64,000 nucleotides of DNA from Brachycybe producta (Eukaryota > Arthropoda > Diplopoda > Playtdesmida > Andrognathidae), in NCBI GenBank assembly GCA_036925085.1, contig JAUPFP010000002.1:7475890-7539889 (forward strand). The letters run 5' to 3'. Made by a program: the position numbers and the translations under genes. The notes under the pieces were generated by a model. It did not search any database. It was not told the origin of the DNA and saw only the letters and a list, made by a program, of their open reading frames with translations. Below, piece by piece: positions 1-13,730 of this stretch (position 1 is the first letter of the stretch; each line of letters starts with the position of its first letter).

Positions 1-299
1 AATTTCGTTTTTAGTAAATTTCGTTTTTAGTAAATTTCGTTTTTAGTAAATTTCGTTTTTAGTAAATTTCGTTTTTAGTAAATTTCGTTTTTAGTAAATT
101 TCGTTTTTAGTAAATTTCGTTTTTAGTAAATTTCGTTTTTAGTAAATTTCGTTTTTAGTAAATTTCGTTTTTAGTAAATTTCGTTTTTAGTAAATTTCGT
201 TTTTAGTAAATTTCGTTTTTAGTAAATTTCGTTTTTAGTAAATTTCGTTTTTAGTAAATTTCGTTTTTAGTAAATTTCGTTTTTAGTAAATTTCGTTTT
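1..299. repeat. 16-bp minisatellite array
   Basis: About 18.7 head-to-tail copies of the 16-mer AATTTCGTTTTTAGTA run from the first base to about 299, where the phase breaks at TTTTCTAGTGG. I see no sequence variation between copies. The array is cut by the window edge, so its true length is unknown. Confidence 0.97.
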
Positions 300-450
300 C
301 TAGTGGAAATAAACGTGATTAAATTAACCTTATACCCTGTACATACATACACAGTTAAATGTATTTAAATATTAAACACGTTCTACAGAGCCCTGTGAAG
401 GGCAAACAAACAATATGTCGAATTCAATTTATTCAGTTAAAAATCTCAAA

Positions 451-637
451 ATATTGAGTGAATACTTGAATATAATTATATAAACTATTAACAAAATACT
501 GATTAAATATTTCAATTTTAAAATATTAAATAATAAAGTCAATTTTTATTTTGTGCTCATGTCTTTAACTGGATTCCGTATAATTCACCTAAACACATTT
601 AATTTGAATTCATTTAACTCAAGTGTGTACAAGGTAT
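451..637 (+). repeat. dispersed repeat, copy 1
   Basis: This stretch of about 190 bp recurs in the same orientation at 22315-22498. The shared block includes ATTGAGT, a TAAACTATT core, AATAAAGTCAATTTTT, ACTGGATTCCGTATAATTC and a closing TACAAGGTAT. Small indels and substitutions separate the copies, as expected for an old interspersed element. No coding capacity is visible. Confidence 0.85.
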
Positions 638-760
638 TAGGGAAATTTGTCAACATGTTAGTTTAATTAAGTGCATCGGCACAACACGTTAAGCCAAAAA
701 TGACTTCATGGTTAATTTAAAGAAGAGATGTAAGCGTAGTGGACGTAGCTAAGAATCCAC

Positions 761-857
761 TGTTTTTCAGTATTAATAATTTAATATTTATTTGTATCTT
801 CTTAATGAATAATTAAGAAGATACAAATAAATATTAAATTATTAATACTGAAAAACA
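761..857. repeat. perfect 46-bp inverted repeat (hairpin)
   Basis: Arms at 761-806 and 812-857 are exact reverse complements over 46 bp, separated by the 5-nt loop GAATA. The arms begin TGTTTTTCAG and end CTGAAAAACA. Arms this perfect in AT-rich DNA suggest a recent foldback element or MITE; no convincing target-site duplication is visible. Confidence 0.9.
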
Positions 858-3800
858 AGTGTGGCACTCAAGGTGATATTGGTGATCCGGGTTGCAACAC
901 CGAAATTGCAACAGTCGACGTTTTTTTTAGTGAACGCTTCTATTGCACGTCAATTGGAGTTAAAACTAATTTTGCCAAAGTTTTTTAACAATTTTTTTAG
1001 GTTAAGATTCGAAAGAATCGAAAGACGAAAAATGCGCGAAGATTCGAGTTATCGAATCTCGAATATTTTTTAAGATTCGAGGATTCGAATTGTCCCATCC
1101 ATCCCTACAAAAAATATTTTTGGAGCACTTTAGATTTTTTTTCTCCCGGCCTCAAAAACCAAACTATACGTCACTGGGTAATATTACGAGTTTAAAACTA
1201 GTGTTATATCACTGATTTTGATATTTACTGCAACATACTGTATATATTGAACTGCCATTGCGGTTTGTAAAACTCGACAACTAAAAAGCAAATACTTCGT
1301 TAATATTCATAGTGCACAACTCTAAAATAGTAACTCCCTTCCCCCCCCCCCCCCCATTTCCTCCCCCCCAAAAATCAATAAAGTGAAGTTTGATGGAGTC
1401 GAATTAGGATCACACATCACATTTTGACGCGATGCAATTGAAAAGAAATCGATGTAAATTGATTTGTTTACTTTTTTGTGAAAAGAATAGAAAATGAAAG
1501 TTGGTCAGAGGAAAGAAAAAAAAATGAAATTTCATTTTCCAAAAAGTGTTGTTATGTTTTTTTCTCTGAAAAGAGTAGAATTTTTTTCGTGATTCAATTT
1601 TGGGTTTTTCTTTTTTTCCGACAAACAAACAAAACTAAACAACAAATCTTTCTAGATTTTTAACAAATCAATAGAATTTATTTCAGTTCATCTTTTGGTT
1701 CGGATCTGTTTGTTACTATTGCGTGAAAACAAAGATGGCCGCCGTTTTTTTTTTATATTACAAGGCGCCAACATTCTTTTTTTTATATATAGATCTCTAT
1801 CTCATCATGGGCCACGGCCAATAAAAATCACATTCATTGGTTGGTGGTACACACATTTCTATGGGGTATGGGAAATCGTTTCTGAATATCATGAGAGTGC
1901 ATCATCATCATGATCATCATCATTGCTATTGGCTTTTTTTTTTTTTTTTTTTTTGGTTCTCTTTTCTTCCTTTTTTATGTCTCCATATTCACATTTTTGC
2001 GGTTTGGTGATTCTCAATGGTGGGTGGTAATGGGTGGTAACATTTTTCTTTTTATTCAACAAAATAATAAAAAAAAAATGAAAAGAGACGTTTTAACAAT
2101 TTCTAGAAGTAACATTGTTCTAGCTTTAAAGTATTATAGCCTAGATATATATTTCGATATGGGTAATTAGAAGTGTTTCACGGTTCTGTAACATTACAGG
2201 CCATTTATATTTTGATGCAATAAAAAGATGGGGAGAGGAGGAGGAGTTAGAAGAGAGGAAAAACTTATCATCCAAAATGCAAACATGTCATAGACTGTCA
2301 AGAAAAGTCATTTGCAACAGACATTAATACAATTTATGCTTTGATTTCATGCACTTGTTATTAATAACAATGCAAATGTGTAAAGGAATGTGCTGAAGTT
2401 TAGTTTTTGGGAGGGTGGTTTTTTTTTGTTAATTGAAAGTCTCTTTCATTATCAAAAGTCTTTAAAGTGTGTGTTGTTGGGTAGAAATATGACAATGACT
2501 GTTTGAGGGGGGGGGAGGCTTTGTTTCAAGTTAGAATTGCCACCATTAATCTTTGGTGTTGAATCTGTTCTTTGCATGCATCCGAATCTGTTTAGTTGCA
2601 AAAATTTATAGTGCAAAATGTAATGGCCGAATATGTAAAAGTGAACTTTAATTTTGTTTGCAAATAAATTTACTCGGACAGTTCAGATCAAATTCATGAT
2701 TTCAACGTGCAGATGAAAATGTCATCTGAAGTTGCGACTGAAAATACAATTTGTCTAATTTTAATAATTCTATTCGCTTTACTTAGCAGAAAGTAGGCAG
2801 AAAAAAAAGCAGAACGGTTTTTTTTATTCTAAAACTTGGAATTACAATTGATCAGCGAATAGGAAGGCGTCCTTTGGGCTCATCATTCTTTATGGCTATT
2901 TAAAGGTTGTCTCAGACTTGACTGGCCCAAACTAAATCAGAGCCGGACGCATGCTGGTCGCTGTCTGGGCCTAGTGTGGGTTTTCCTATTCGATTGTTTG
3001 GTTTTTATTCCATCCGGAATTTTCCATTCCTGTTCAGTGTGAACCAACCTTAATCCTTTCTCTACCCTCTTCTATAAACTCAAAAAATGTCCAAAAGTGT
3101 TTTATTCTAATGTCTAAGAATCCATGAACGCAAAGGAAAGCAGAAATGTAGAGGAAACTTTTGTTTTCCACCTTATGAAATGGACAGAATTTTTTTTAAA
3201 AGCAACTTTAACGGGAAAAATCCTGAGTTTTTTTGAAACTAGAATAAAAGTAGTTGAATTATGCTAATGATTTTATCATAGTATGTTTAAATTTATTTTA
3301 TAATTGCTTTAAAATGTTTATTTTGAAAGATATTATCATAAAATGCTTTTGACGAAAACTTCAGTTCTTGTTTCTGAAAAAAAAAAACATAACTTTTCCT
3401 GAAAACTTTTAAGTGAATTACATAAATTTTAGAATTGTGTGGGCAAATTTGTTTTAGACAACCTTTTAGAATTTTGAAATCCATCAATTGAAATGAAACC
3501 AACCAGAATCTATGTTGTATATAATAAGAACGCATTGAAACTTGAATGTAAGATGTGGTAATTGCAGCATTCAGTTTGTTAAAAAGTAGAAAATTAATTT
3601 GATATCATTGACTTGGAATTTTCCAAGTTTGTCGTATTCTTGACTGACGCCTAGTTCAGACAGCTCACATATTGCTAAGGCTACATACAACATTCATGGT
3701 TAAATGACACTGTTCAAATAGTACAGATGGCACTAAACTGCAAAAAGCCAAATTCCACACTGACATGAGTCACCTATAGAGGCCGTGCACTACATAGATG

Positions 3801-5568
3801 GCGCTCACTGTTGAAAATTAAAGCTCTAATACAATAACATCTTTCAGCGCACCTAGTGTCTTTAATCAGCAAAACTGGCACAAAAGTAATGGATATTGGT
3901 GATCGATCCAATCATTTAAATCAATGCAAATATAACGTTTTTATTGACTGACGTCACTCTTTTGTATTAAGTCACGTTCCGTACTATTCATCTTTCTTGC
4001 CAATTGTTTTTGCTGCTGAAAACGGCACAAAATGTCCTTTCACAAAAAAAGTAACAGCTATTCAAAAGTAAATTTTAAATAAAATTTAATTTTGAAGAAA
4101 ATTTAAAAGAAAGCACAAAGGCTATTCGCCCCAATTTTGCCACCAACAAGTTGACCAGTGACACTTGTCTTTTGCACGGTCCCTGTTCTGCAACCATCAA
4201 CACCCACTTGATGGCATACAATTAGATAACCAAAGTTGAGATTTATAATATAAAAATAACTGTATACAAGCTTATACCAGCTGGCATTTGTTGGTACAAT
4301 TTTTATACTTGGAGCTAAGTGTATAGGTTGAGCTGAACTAGGCATGAGTGACCACATGACTCAACCCTAATTATTGTACAACTACATTTTTATGCGTTTG
4401 AAGTTGTTTTTATGAGGTGTAATTGATGCATTTTAGTCACATGTGGGAGTCTGGCTTTGGTATTTAATTGTTAAAGAGGGAAGAAATTCGGATGTATCTT
4501 AACAATTAATTAGTGCTGTAAATGGAGGTTCAAGTGCCAATTCAGTGGACAATTTTGAGAAAAAAAATCTTCTGTTTGAAGGGAATCTGCTTCAAATTTT
4601 CAACTTGAGCAGGATTCTTGACAAAACTAGTTGCTTGTTAGATAGCTGAGAGCCGAATTTACTCAAGTCCTCGTTATTTTAGGAACTGAATGACACATTT
4701 CTAGGTGTTTTTTTTTTCTTATTCAATCCTTTTGAAATCTTCAAGGTAAAAGAATGTTTCTAGAATACTCGAGTACATTGCTCATTACGATCAATTGTAA
4801 AGCCGGCATGAAATTTGTGTACATGTTATGGGTCTTATACATGTTTTGGTTACAATGTTCGAAAACATCCTTGAGAAGAAGAAGAAGAAGAAGAAAAATA
4901 ACCTTCATGAAACGCGTTTTTTGATCTGTTTATGTAAATTGATTACCATTCCTAATGAAAGCATTGCATGATTATTATGTACGTGGCTATTCATTTCATT
5001 TCCGATACAAAATCTTCCTGAAATAAATTGTATTTTGAATTTTGAATTTTGTTCACTATAGAGGAAATTGTATTTATATTGTAGACCTATGTATGTGGTG
5101 GCTCAAAAATGTGTTAGCTTAGATTTGAATTTTGACAAGTTCCTCTGCCAAGCAGCCATGAGAGGCCAAGTGGCAAAGAGACAACAGTCCAAACGTAACA
5201 TGGTAAATGGTTTGTAAAATGTAGAAAATATAGAAACAACAAAAATTCTATTGTGTCTTTGGTGCAGATGTTATTATTTGATAAGATGCATTGTCAGAAG
5301 CATCTATGAATTCCATAAAACACTATGTTTATTATACGTACATGTACCAAATTCCTTGGAAATGGATTCCATTTTGGAATAACCATTTGGACAAATGACC
5401 AAAAATATGAATGTTCATGCAGACATTTAATTTTTTTAGCCTCTACCACACAAGCAACTTTTCATGCAATAAAACTTGCAATTACATTTTCGACGAGACT
5501 TGCAACTGATTTTAGGACAATTTTGTGGTCGGTGAATTGCATCCCCATTTGCATAGCATGCCCATCAA
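858..5568. other. gene-poor AT-rich DNA
   Basis: No supportable gene. The stretch holds poly-C and poly-T runs near 1340 and 1930, a GATTCGA-rich segment (1003-1108) ending in CCATCCCTAC that resembles a hAT-type terminus, a GAAGAAGAAG run near 4877, and near 5021-5051 an AATAAATTGTATTTTG tail followed by TTTTGAA repeats, which looks like the 3' tail of an old LINE or SINE. Open frames here are short and low-complexity. Confidence 0.6.
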
Positions 5569-6062
5569 GTGGCGCTATTTAATTTAAAAAAAGTTTTACA
5601 TCTTGGTGATCTCTTTGAATCACTCAAGTATAAGACCACGACCTTTGGGAAAGGTGTTGTGGGTGTTTCCTGTTGTCATAATGGTATAATAGTGTTGTCC
5701 AATTGTACTGCTCTGGATCTGATTTGCGTTTATTCTCAGAGCAGGCCATTCTGATAGCAATAATGTGACGACGATCACACGTTACACCCATGTATTCGTC
5801 AAAATTGTCTACTAGGTTTGTTGAGATAAGCCCCTCTAATGGTATAGTGGTTTTTGTTGGTAAAAGGCAGGGATGTATTACAGGTGGTAATGCCTCTAGG
5901 GTCTTAGTGAAATGTGATCCATCTCTTATTGATACGTGTATTAGTGATTGTTACCACACTGTTAAAAGTGTAAATGGGACGAAAGTACGTGAATTTCTAA
6001 GAAATGTGTGCATCACTTTACTGTACTGTGAAGTGTATAGAATAGTTGACATAAAAATATGA
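5569..6062 (+). pseudogene. possible decayed coding sequence, unrecognised
   Basis: This patch is less AT-rich than its surroundings, and two successive plus-strand open stretches (to 5754, then 5790-6062) in different frames read like protein, with several cysteines and N-x-S/T sites. Neither has a convincing start or splice sites, and I do not recognise a family. It could be a frame-shifted remnant of a gene or mobile element, or chance. Support is weak. Confidence 0.2.
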
Positions 6063-9000
6063 AGGCTTTATATTTTAGAATAAGTGCATTTGCCCGATAG
6101 ACGTCATCATATTAACAATATTTCAATGTTATTGCAAATAATTATTGACATAATGCCAGTAAGTCAATCAACATTTGCTTTTATTGCTTAGTTTTTCCAC
6201 AAACATTGATTGAAACACCTAAACCAACAATAATACTTATACAGAATGTACAATTTATATGCCGTACTGTATTGTGTCGTAGTTGTGTTTGGTTTTTTTG
6301 AAACACCATAGTATCAACCTTGAAGATTTGCAGGTGTTTACACCTTTCGTCATTATTAAATTGTAATACGGTTGCGTTTTGATTCATTTATCGGAAACAC
6401 AGGTTTGAACAGTATAAAATAAAAAGGGTGTTTTATGTGTTGTTCTAACAGTTGAATCATTACCGGGGTATATTGGGTTTATGGAAACGAATTACAAAAC
6501 CCAAAAGTTGTTTGTTTCAAAAGTTTTATCCACCAAATACACTAAAATTACAGATGATGAACAGAGAACACTTCAAGTCATGGGGTCAAAAAAAAAAAGC
6601 TTTAATGTCACCAATCCGATTACAACGCGTCATGGTGTTATTATTTAATGCCTTGGATTTAGCTTAAAGGCTCATTCTCACTGTTGCTTCGTGCACATTC
6701 GCGCACATTCAGACAAATGCAGAAAAAAAAAGAATCTTTTTAATTAAGGATCCCATAGAAATTAGTATGAAAATGACCTAGTCTATATCACACTTTTTCT
6801 TCACGCACCTTCTTGCAGCTTTGGCCAGCAAATTCAAGAATGTTTCTCGAAGAATTCTTTTTTGCTTTTGCATGAGACGGAAAGACACTTGCTTTATAGG
6901 TATGAATGTGGATTGTGCACATTCATCCATTACTTTGGAATACAATTGTTGGAATTGGTGTTTTTAAACCTTGGAATTAAACCAAACACAACATTGCTGT
7001 TTGAATGTGCATGAATCATCCATGAGAGTGAACTTAAGTCACTAATCAACATACTATATGGGAAGAGTTTGAGTTTCTTCTGTAAATAAAAATTCAAAAA
7101 TAGGTAAATAGTTTATAGAAAGTACATATGTTATGCAAATAAAGGTATTTTTATGACTTTAAGAGCATTTAAAAAATTTTTGAAAAAAAAAGTGCTAACA
7201 ATTGTAAGACTTTGATTTTTTTTTCTTCAATGTTTGAATATTAAAGTCTTGAACATTTATACGTTTTTAAACGATTTAGTTTTAAGTTTTTTTTTTTTTT
7301 GTAGAATTATTTTTCTTACAAAAAGTTTTAAGTTATTTTTTACAAAAATCTCAAGTGTCCAAATGAACAAACAAAATAGAAAATGTGTAGTAATTTTAGC
7401 TTTCAAAAATCCATTTATTTATGTGGTTCATTCTTAATTTCTTATCCAGAAGAAATGAAACTTCTGAGCATGACACACAACTCCAAAATAAAATATTAAA
7501 CGAAATCTAGACATAACAAATAATTATATTGAAGATTTAAAGTCAATAATCTTTAAGAGATTAAATGTTTCTAACCAAATAAAATGAATGGAACAAAAGT
7601 GAATCATTATTCTTTATTTTTCGACCACTTAAAAGTACTGAAATAATGTCCCGTGTTACAGTACCACATGATAATAACACCAATTAAAAAAAAGTGGAAC
7701 GATTATAACTAAATTAAATGTGTTGTGTTCTTTTAGAAAGACCTTGTATATTTAGAAGCTAGTTCTGTAATACATTTATTCAGTATGTGTTTGCAGTAAG
7801 CCTTCACAGCAATCATAATGTTGGACTGAGTCAATCTCCACAGGAAGGCCATAAATTTTAAGTAAATAATTAAACACGGGTGTACATGTGAGTGGTGGCT
7901 GGTACTTCCGTGGACGTAAATAAGAACTCATTTGGAGAACGGGAACATCTCTCTAAAACTGCTACAGGATTTAGAGTAGAGATTTAACTGTATAGACTTT
8001 GTCTATGTACAGTTTAGATAAATTTCTAGTTTAAGTTCACAATAAATTGCTTGACAATGTGAATGTCACAGTCATTGTGTAACAAAAATGGTTAAAAATG
8101 GTTTTGCAAAGAGATATAGTCTGTCATTCGCAGTTTTTAATTGCTATATAGCTCAACAAATGAAATAACTGTGGACAACCTTGAAAGTTTGATCAAATGG
8201 CCGATGGTTTGATCGAATTGCCTTACCTCGGTGTGTGTGTCTACATGCTGTCTTTCTATTTTGAGCCAATCTTGCTATTGTAAATATTGAGCATGTACTA
8301 AAGTTGGTCTATAAGACGCGCTGGCAGCTATTTGATTGTTTTTACGCATTTTATTTATAGCCAATTAAAGTGACTTAAGTCGAAGATCACTTGGGGCTCA
8401 CCTACATTATTATAACCTTGAACTAATCTTTTATTTGATAAAATCGGCTGTTAAATACATGAGCTTATTAGTAATTGTTAAGTTGGAAGAAAAAGACTGA
8501 AGATGGATGGATGGATAAATTGCCTGCCCAGAATGTATTTGGAAGCCTCACTTTTAAACTTTGCTATGTGATTGGTGGGTCTGATGCGTGATTGTCGTTT
8601 CTATGAGACACCATTAAGCATTATGCCTGGATTCCACATGCGTGAAAATGCAGAATACATGAAAGAAATAAAATAAAAGCAGAAAAAAAAGGTTTCATCT
8701 ATATTTCTGCTTTCCTTTGCGTTTCAAGCAGATTTTTTGGTGTATATAGAAGGTACTAAAATAATATAAGGAAAAAGCTATAAAAGAATGTTCCCGTTTG
8801 ATAGACGTCTGCCTATATTGGTTGATGACGTGTAATTCCGCATGGTAGGAAGAAACTATTTCTGCCTACTTTCTGTGATGTTAATGGAATGAAATTATTA
8901 TTCAAATTAGAATAAATTCTTTTTTTCAGACGAATTTTCAGTTGTATTTTTTTTATCTGAATGAAGAACTTTGGCCAAGTGGACACATAAGAATGTTTAG

Positions 9001-11255
9001 TCAATAAATTGCGGAAAGGCGAATTAGAAATCAGTGATTTTGGAATCAATTCAAGTCGATTTTATGGCCGTAACCCCATGATTGGTTTACAGGTGCTGCC
9101 AAATGGCGGCCACTGCATTATATCTCAGATATCAGAGAAGTTATACTAAATAAATGGAGGAAAATTTTAGGTCAGTGCTTTCTTTTATTTTGGTTTAGAG
9201 GAGGAATGTTTTTAATGGAGACGGCTGTTTCTTCCTAATGGAATTTCTGCTGTCCATTCATTGTATGGATGTTATTCTTTCTATTTGACATGAAACGTAC
9301 ATTTCTATATTAGCCATTAAGATTATTATATTTTTATCACGTCCCATAGCTTTTATTTTTTATTATTATTAAAAAAAAATACGATGTTATGATGCATCAA
9401 ATTAGAATTTGTGGCGGCCATTGAATTTTATTTTCCATTTTAGTCAAATACAAGTCGAATTTGTCAGTTGTATGTTTATGTTATGATGGCGACATAATGG
9501 GCTGATTCTATGCTTTTATTTTTGTTTTCGAAGTATCAGTAAAACTGAGAATTATAATTGAAATTTTCATTTACTTTTTTATTATTCATAATTTTCCTAT
9601 GCACATTTAATAAACATAAACATGTGAACAGAAATCATACATATTCAAAGGGAAAACAAATTCACAGACACACACAAACACATACATAGTGGAGAAAAAC
9701 ACAATTAAACTTTGGACGTGTGACCTTTAGGCGTGTTTTCGTTTTTTCCTGCACTTGTTGTCGTACCATATATCCATAATTTTAATAGTTATACTGTCAA
9801 ATATGCACGATTTAATTATATTATGGATATTCACGATTAAATTGTGATAGCCATAACAGGAATTGTGGGTATCTGTAATTGAATTATGAAATTATGAATT
9901 GAATGGCCCTCTAAAGTGGTCACGAATGGTTCGTCCACATGTGCAGAAAAAAAACCACCCCTCTTTTCATTAACTTAACACATTGTATGGCAATTTTAAA
10001 AAATTCAAAATAACTTTGAAGCCTGAGAGATGCTTTAGAGATCTGCGCCATAAACGAACTGCTTGCATTTTTATTGAATTGCTTATTCAGTGGTATATTG
10101 CTAAAAAAAAAGGCTGGCTGCACATGCTTCACAAAGTGATTGACGTGGCTTGATTCACGCTGACCATGCACGTGCTGCCAATTGCGAACAAGTCATCGCC
10201 ACTGTAATGCATAAAGAAGTGGTTGTGCGTCGTAACTCGTACGCAATCTTTGGTTTGCTAAAAACGACCACTTTTTACGTGTCGCCACAAGGTGATACGT
10301 GTGAAGCAGGATTAGATTTAAAAACGCTCCAAAAACTGAACTGAAAAAATCTGGCCTTGCAGATCATTTCAGTCGAGACTGTGAAGAGCAATAAAAGTTA
10401 GACTGAATTAACGAAATAGCCACCACATGCACGATCAATTTTGACTTTGGAATGTCAAGATTGATAAGCCAGTAGTGATCGAGTGTATCCAGCCTAATAA
10501 TAAAGTTATGTTTATTTTTCTTTTTTTTTTCTTCAGCCAAATATTTTTAAATTAAATAAAATTGTATATAACAATGAAAATGCTGTGGCACACCTAGCAT
10601 ATCTCGCGGAATATGCTTAGAGCACCACTGATTAACACGAATTTATGAGCGTAATTATGAAACTACAGGTGCTATTGTTGTAAATGTGAGGCCATCCTCA
10701 CTTGTCGTAATGAATATTGAATAAATAGTCAGTTGGTTGTCAATGGTTGACTAATATTAAGTACTTATGGACATTTGGTAACCAGCTGTGTTTTTCATTA
10801 TTTGTGTAATATTTTCATGGCTTTTTTTTTTGCAGATAATACTTATGCTCGTAAAACTTATGATTTAATTTTATATATCTTATTTACACTGAACGAAAAG
10901 TACGTGTTAGCATGAACTTTTGTCATATGAAAAACGTGCTGCTTTTTTTCTTCTTCAAAAACTTAAGGGGTACTCAGTTGTTCATGTGATTGAAACGTTG
11001 CTTGTTAGAGGCTACATTGCACCAACAACAGTATTTTTCAAGTGTCGTCATTCAGTTGAGCTCTCAACATGGTTGCGCTCAGTGGTTGAAACTGGTAAAA
11101 TTAAAAAAAAATATTCCAACTGGTGTTGAGCCCCATTAGAAATTTTAATTGGCTGCTTGAGTGCCAAGAGAACCCATGCAGTCAAGTCAGCTCCAATGAA
11201 TGTAAACGGTTTAAAAGCACTCGTTACGTTCATGCAGCTAATGCATGGCATGCTG
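6063..11255. other. gene-poor AT-rich DNA
   Basis: I see no gene. Short open frames near 10150-10344 and 10920-11129 have slightly protein-like composition but match nothing I recognise and lack splice context. The rest is low-complexity intergenic or intronic sequence with poly-A and poly-T runs. Confidence 0.55.
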
Positions 11256-11354
11256 TACAGCATTACGGAAAAAATGACGTCAAAATGATGCGACCACATT
11301 GCATTGTGGTACAGCGCGCCGGCAATGTGTCGTCATTTTTTCTGTAATGCTGTA
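11256..11354. repeat. short inverted-repeat element
   Basis: Arms of 25 bp at 11256-11280 and 11330-11354 are reverse complements with about two mismatches (left arm begins TACAGCATTACGG). The left arm ends in the CRE-like octamer TGACGTCA (11275-11282). The spacer is about 49 bp. It looks like a small foldback or MITE. Confidence 0.75.
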
Positions 11355-13730
11355 TGCGGTGTATACGAGAGCCAGGACTTATTTTAATGTGTAGGCCTAT
11401 TTTAACACAGATTGTGCACTTGCAATTTCAACGTGTGCACTTGGACAATGAAAGGTGTGTGCACCCAGAAAAATTAAATAATTATTAATTAGATTTTAAT
11501 ACTCATTTTGAAATGTTTCTTGTACATAGTTACTTAATATTGGATTTTAAGTTAGTCACACATCCAAGAGTCAAATAAATTAAGTTCAAAAAGGATGTGA
11601 GAAATCCATAGTTTGCTTTCTTCTTTCAAATAAGTAAAAAAAGTGAGATAATTGAATTATGATTAGCAATTATAATCTATTAATCATAAATTAAAATTGG
11701 GCGTGCACTTACAATAAACCCTGAACCTGAACCTGAAGCTGACGAGAGCATAATAGTTGTTTGATTGGGTTTTAGTCTGCATTTATGAAAGCAACATTAA
11801 GAAAAACTTGAAAGAGTTTTAAAAACCAGAAGGGTTATTTTATGTTATTTTCAAAATTACGCTTTTTATGACAGTTTCAAAATGATCTAATAAAGTTAGC
11901 AGACATTTTTGTCGCATTTTGTGCCAGCTTTGAAGTGTAAAATTTTAAAATATCAACATGAAAAAACTGTTTTATTATTCATTTGCTCATCTAGTTTCTA
12001 AAATACTTTCAACTTTTTCTTAATATTTCTTCTGAAATGCAGAATAACGTAAATTCAATTTTTTTTTTCTTCTTCCCCTTTTTATTTGCATATTTTGCAA
12101 TGGGTTGCTTGCTAAAACGTCTGTAAAACGTCAATGTATAAAATAGATGCAAATTATTTTAAGACCTGTGCAAAAGAATGTATTTGCTGAAGTATCATTT
12201 TCTCTAATTGATGCATTTAAACAGTGCATATGCGCAATACAAAAGCTACCTTGCATTGCAGCTGCATAGCCTGCATTACTTCGCGATGTTAATTATGCCT
12301 GAAAGGTTAGACTTCGTTTTTTCTTTTTTTACTTTCTGTGTCTTTAAAAGAACTTAAGCTTTGTGTTGCTTTTATAGCATTTGTAATTACTACATTTGTT
12401 ATTTTCTATGCTTTCTTAAAAAGCAAGATGTGACAGTTGACTTTCTAGAGCACCTATTTTGATAGATATTTACTGTAGATCATAAAGTTAAAAACCAACA
12501 AAGGAACCAATCAGATTTAGGTAAAACAGAAATTTGTGGCAGCTGGTTATGACCTAGCAACTAGATTTCATTTTCAGAACAGGGCAAACAGGCTAAAGTT
12601 TGAATTTTTGGACACCAATATGCAGTAATGACATTGTAAAGATAAATTATTTATTATAACTGCAGCTTTTAGCTGGGTACACACCATCAATTTTGGCGTG
12701 TCCGTTTTTTTTTTTTTGGTTTTCTTTTGAAGTTTTATTGTCAATAGTGCCACTTCCTCTTTTTTCCCGGAATGCTCATTGTCTCATCATTGCAAATCGT
12801 TAGAATTTGACAAGCCAGAATTGACTGTTTATACCCAGCTTTAGGAAGCAACTTTTGAAGCAATTATTGTTAAGAAATTTAAAAAAAAATAGATACTTTC
12901 AACATAAAAAGTTGATAATCCTACTGCAAAAGTATTGAGAACATTGCATAATTTTGATAGTTTGTTAAAAACTAAAAGTGATTTTGAAATTTGGCTCTCA
13001 AGTGTTAAAAAAAAACACTTTCTAGCATATTAATTGTTCACGGAAATAGTTTATTTTTGTATTGACGCAGCAATTTACATCTTCAGGAAATGAAATATTA
13101 AGTTGATTGCAAAACATTTTTATTTAGAATATAGCTGATGACGACGACTCCTCTGTACAGTCAGTGTATGTCATTTCATTTATTAATTATTATTATTACA
13201 CACACGTGCGACACGAATATTGGAAGCCATATTTAATTTATTAATTATACATGTATTAGGCCATGTCTTATTATATATCGAATTGCGTGATGTATGGCAC
13301 TTGATAAAGGTGTAAATCTCGCCAAAGATTTTAATGTAAGTAATTCACGAACACACACAGACACAAAAATATGTATATTAAAAGAAACAGCTGAGCAATA
13401 AAAAGAAAAATCGCACACATTTAACTATTCAACTTTATATATTTATAGCTCGAAAGTAATTATGTGGCTCTTCTAGAATCTAAAATGTGTTGTTAAAGTT
13501 AGTTTAAAAGTGCTCATGAGCGAAATAAATATTCCAGCTAATGTTATTTATAGTCGATCGAGTTCCATGGTCTATTTATTCGTAAGTTTTCATGAAGTTT
13601 TAGCGAGAAAGAGTATTGTAGATGAAATTATATTTCGGTGGTGCCATTTTTTGCTGTTGAAATATTTCCGAGTATACAGTATGTACCAGAACAAACATCA
13701 CAATCTATTATTGAATATTAAGTAGATGTT
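11355..13730. other. gene-poor AT-rich DNA
   Basis: No gene seen. A short CTGAACCTGAAC-type repeat near 11719-11745 resembles the 3' tail of a non-LTR element. The remainder is poly-A and poly-T rich. Confidence 0.5.

Noticed and set aside
1410-2170. Open frames rich in Phe, Lys and Ile
   Set aside because: They arise from poly-T, poly-A and CAT-rich low-complexity DNA.
10150-11347. Several overlapping open frames around an inverted repeat
   Set aside because: Short, in conflicting frames and strands, no recognised motif, no splice sites; partly explained by the inverted repeat.
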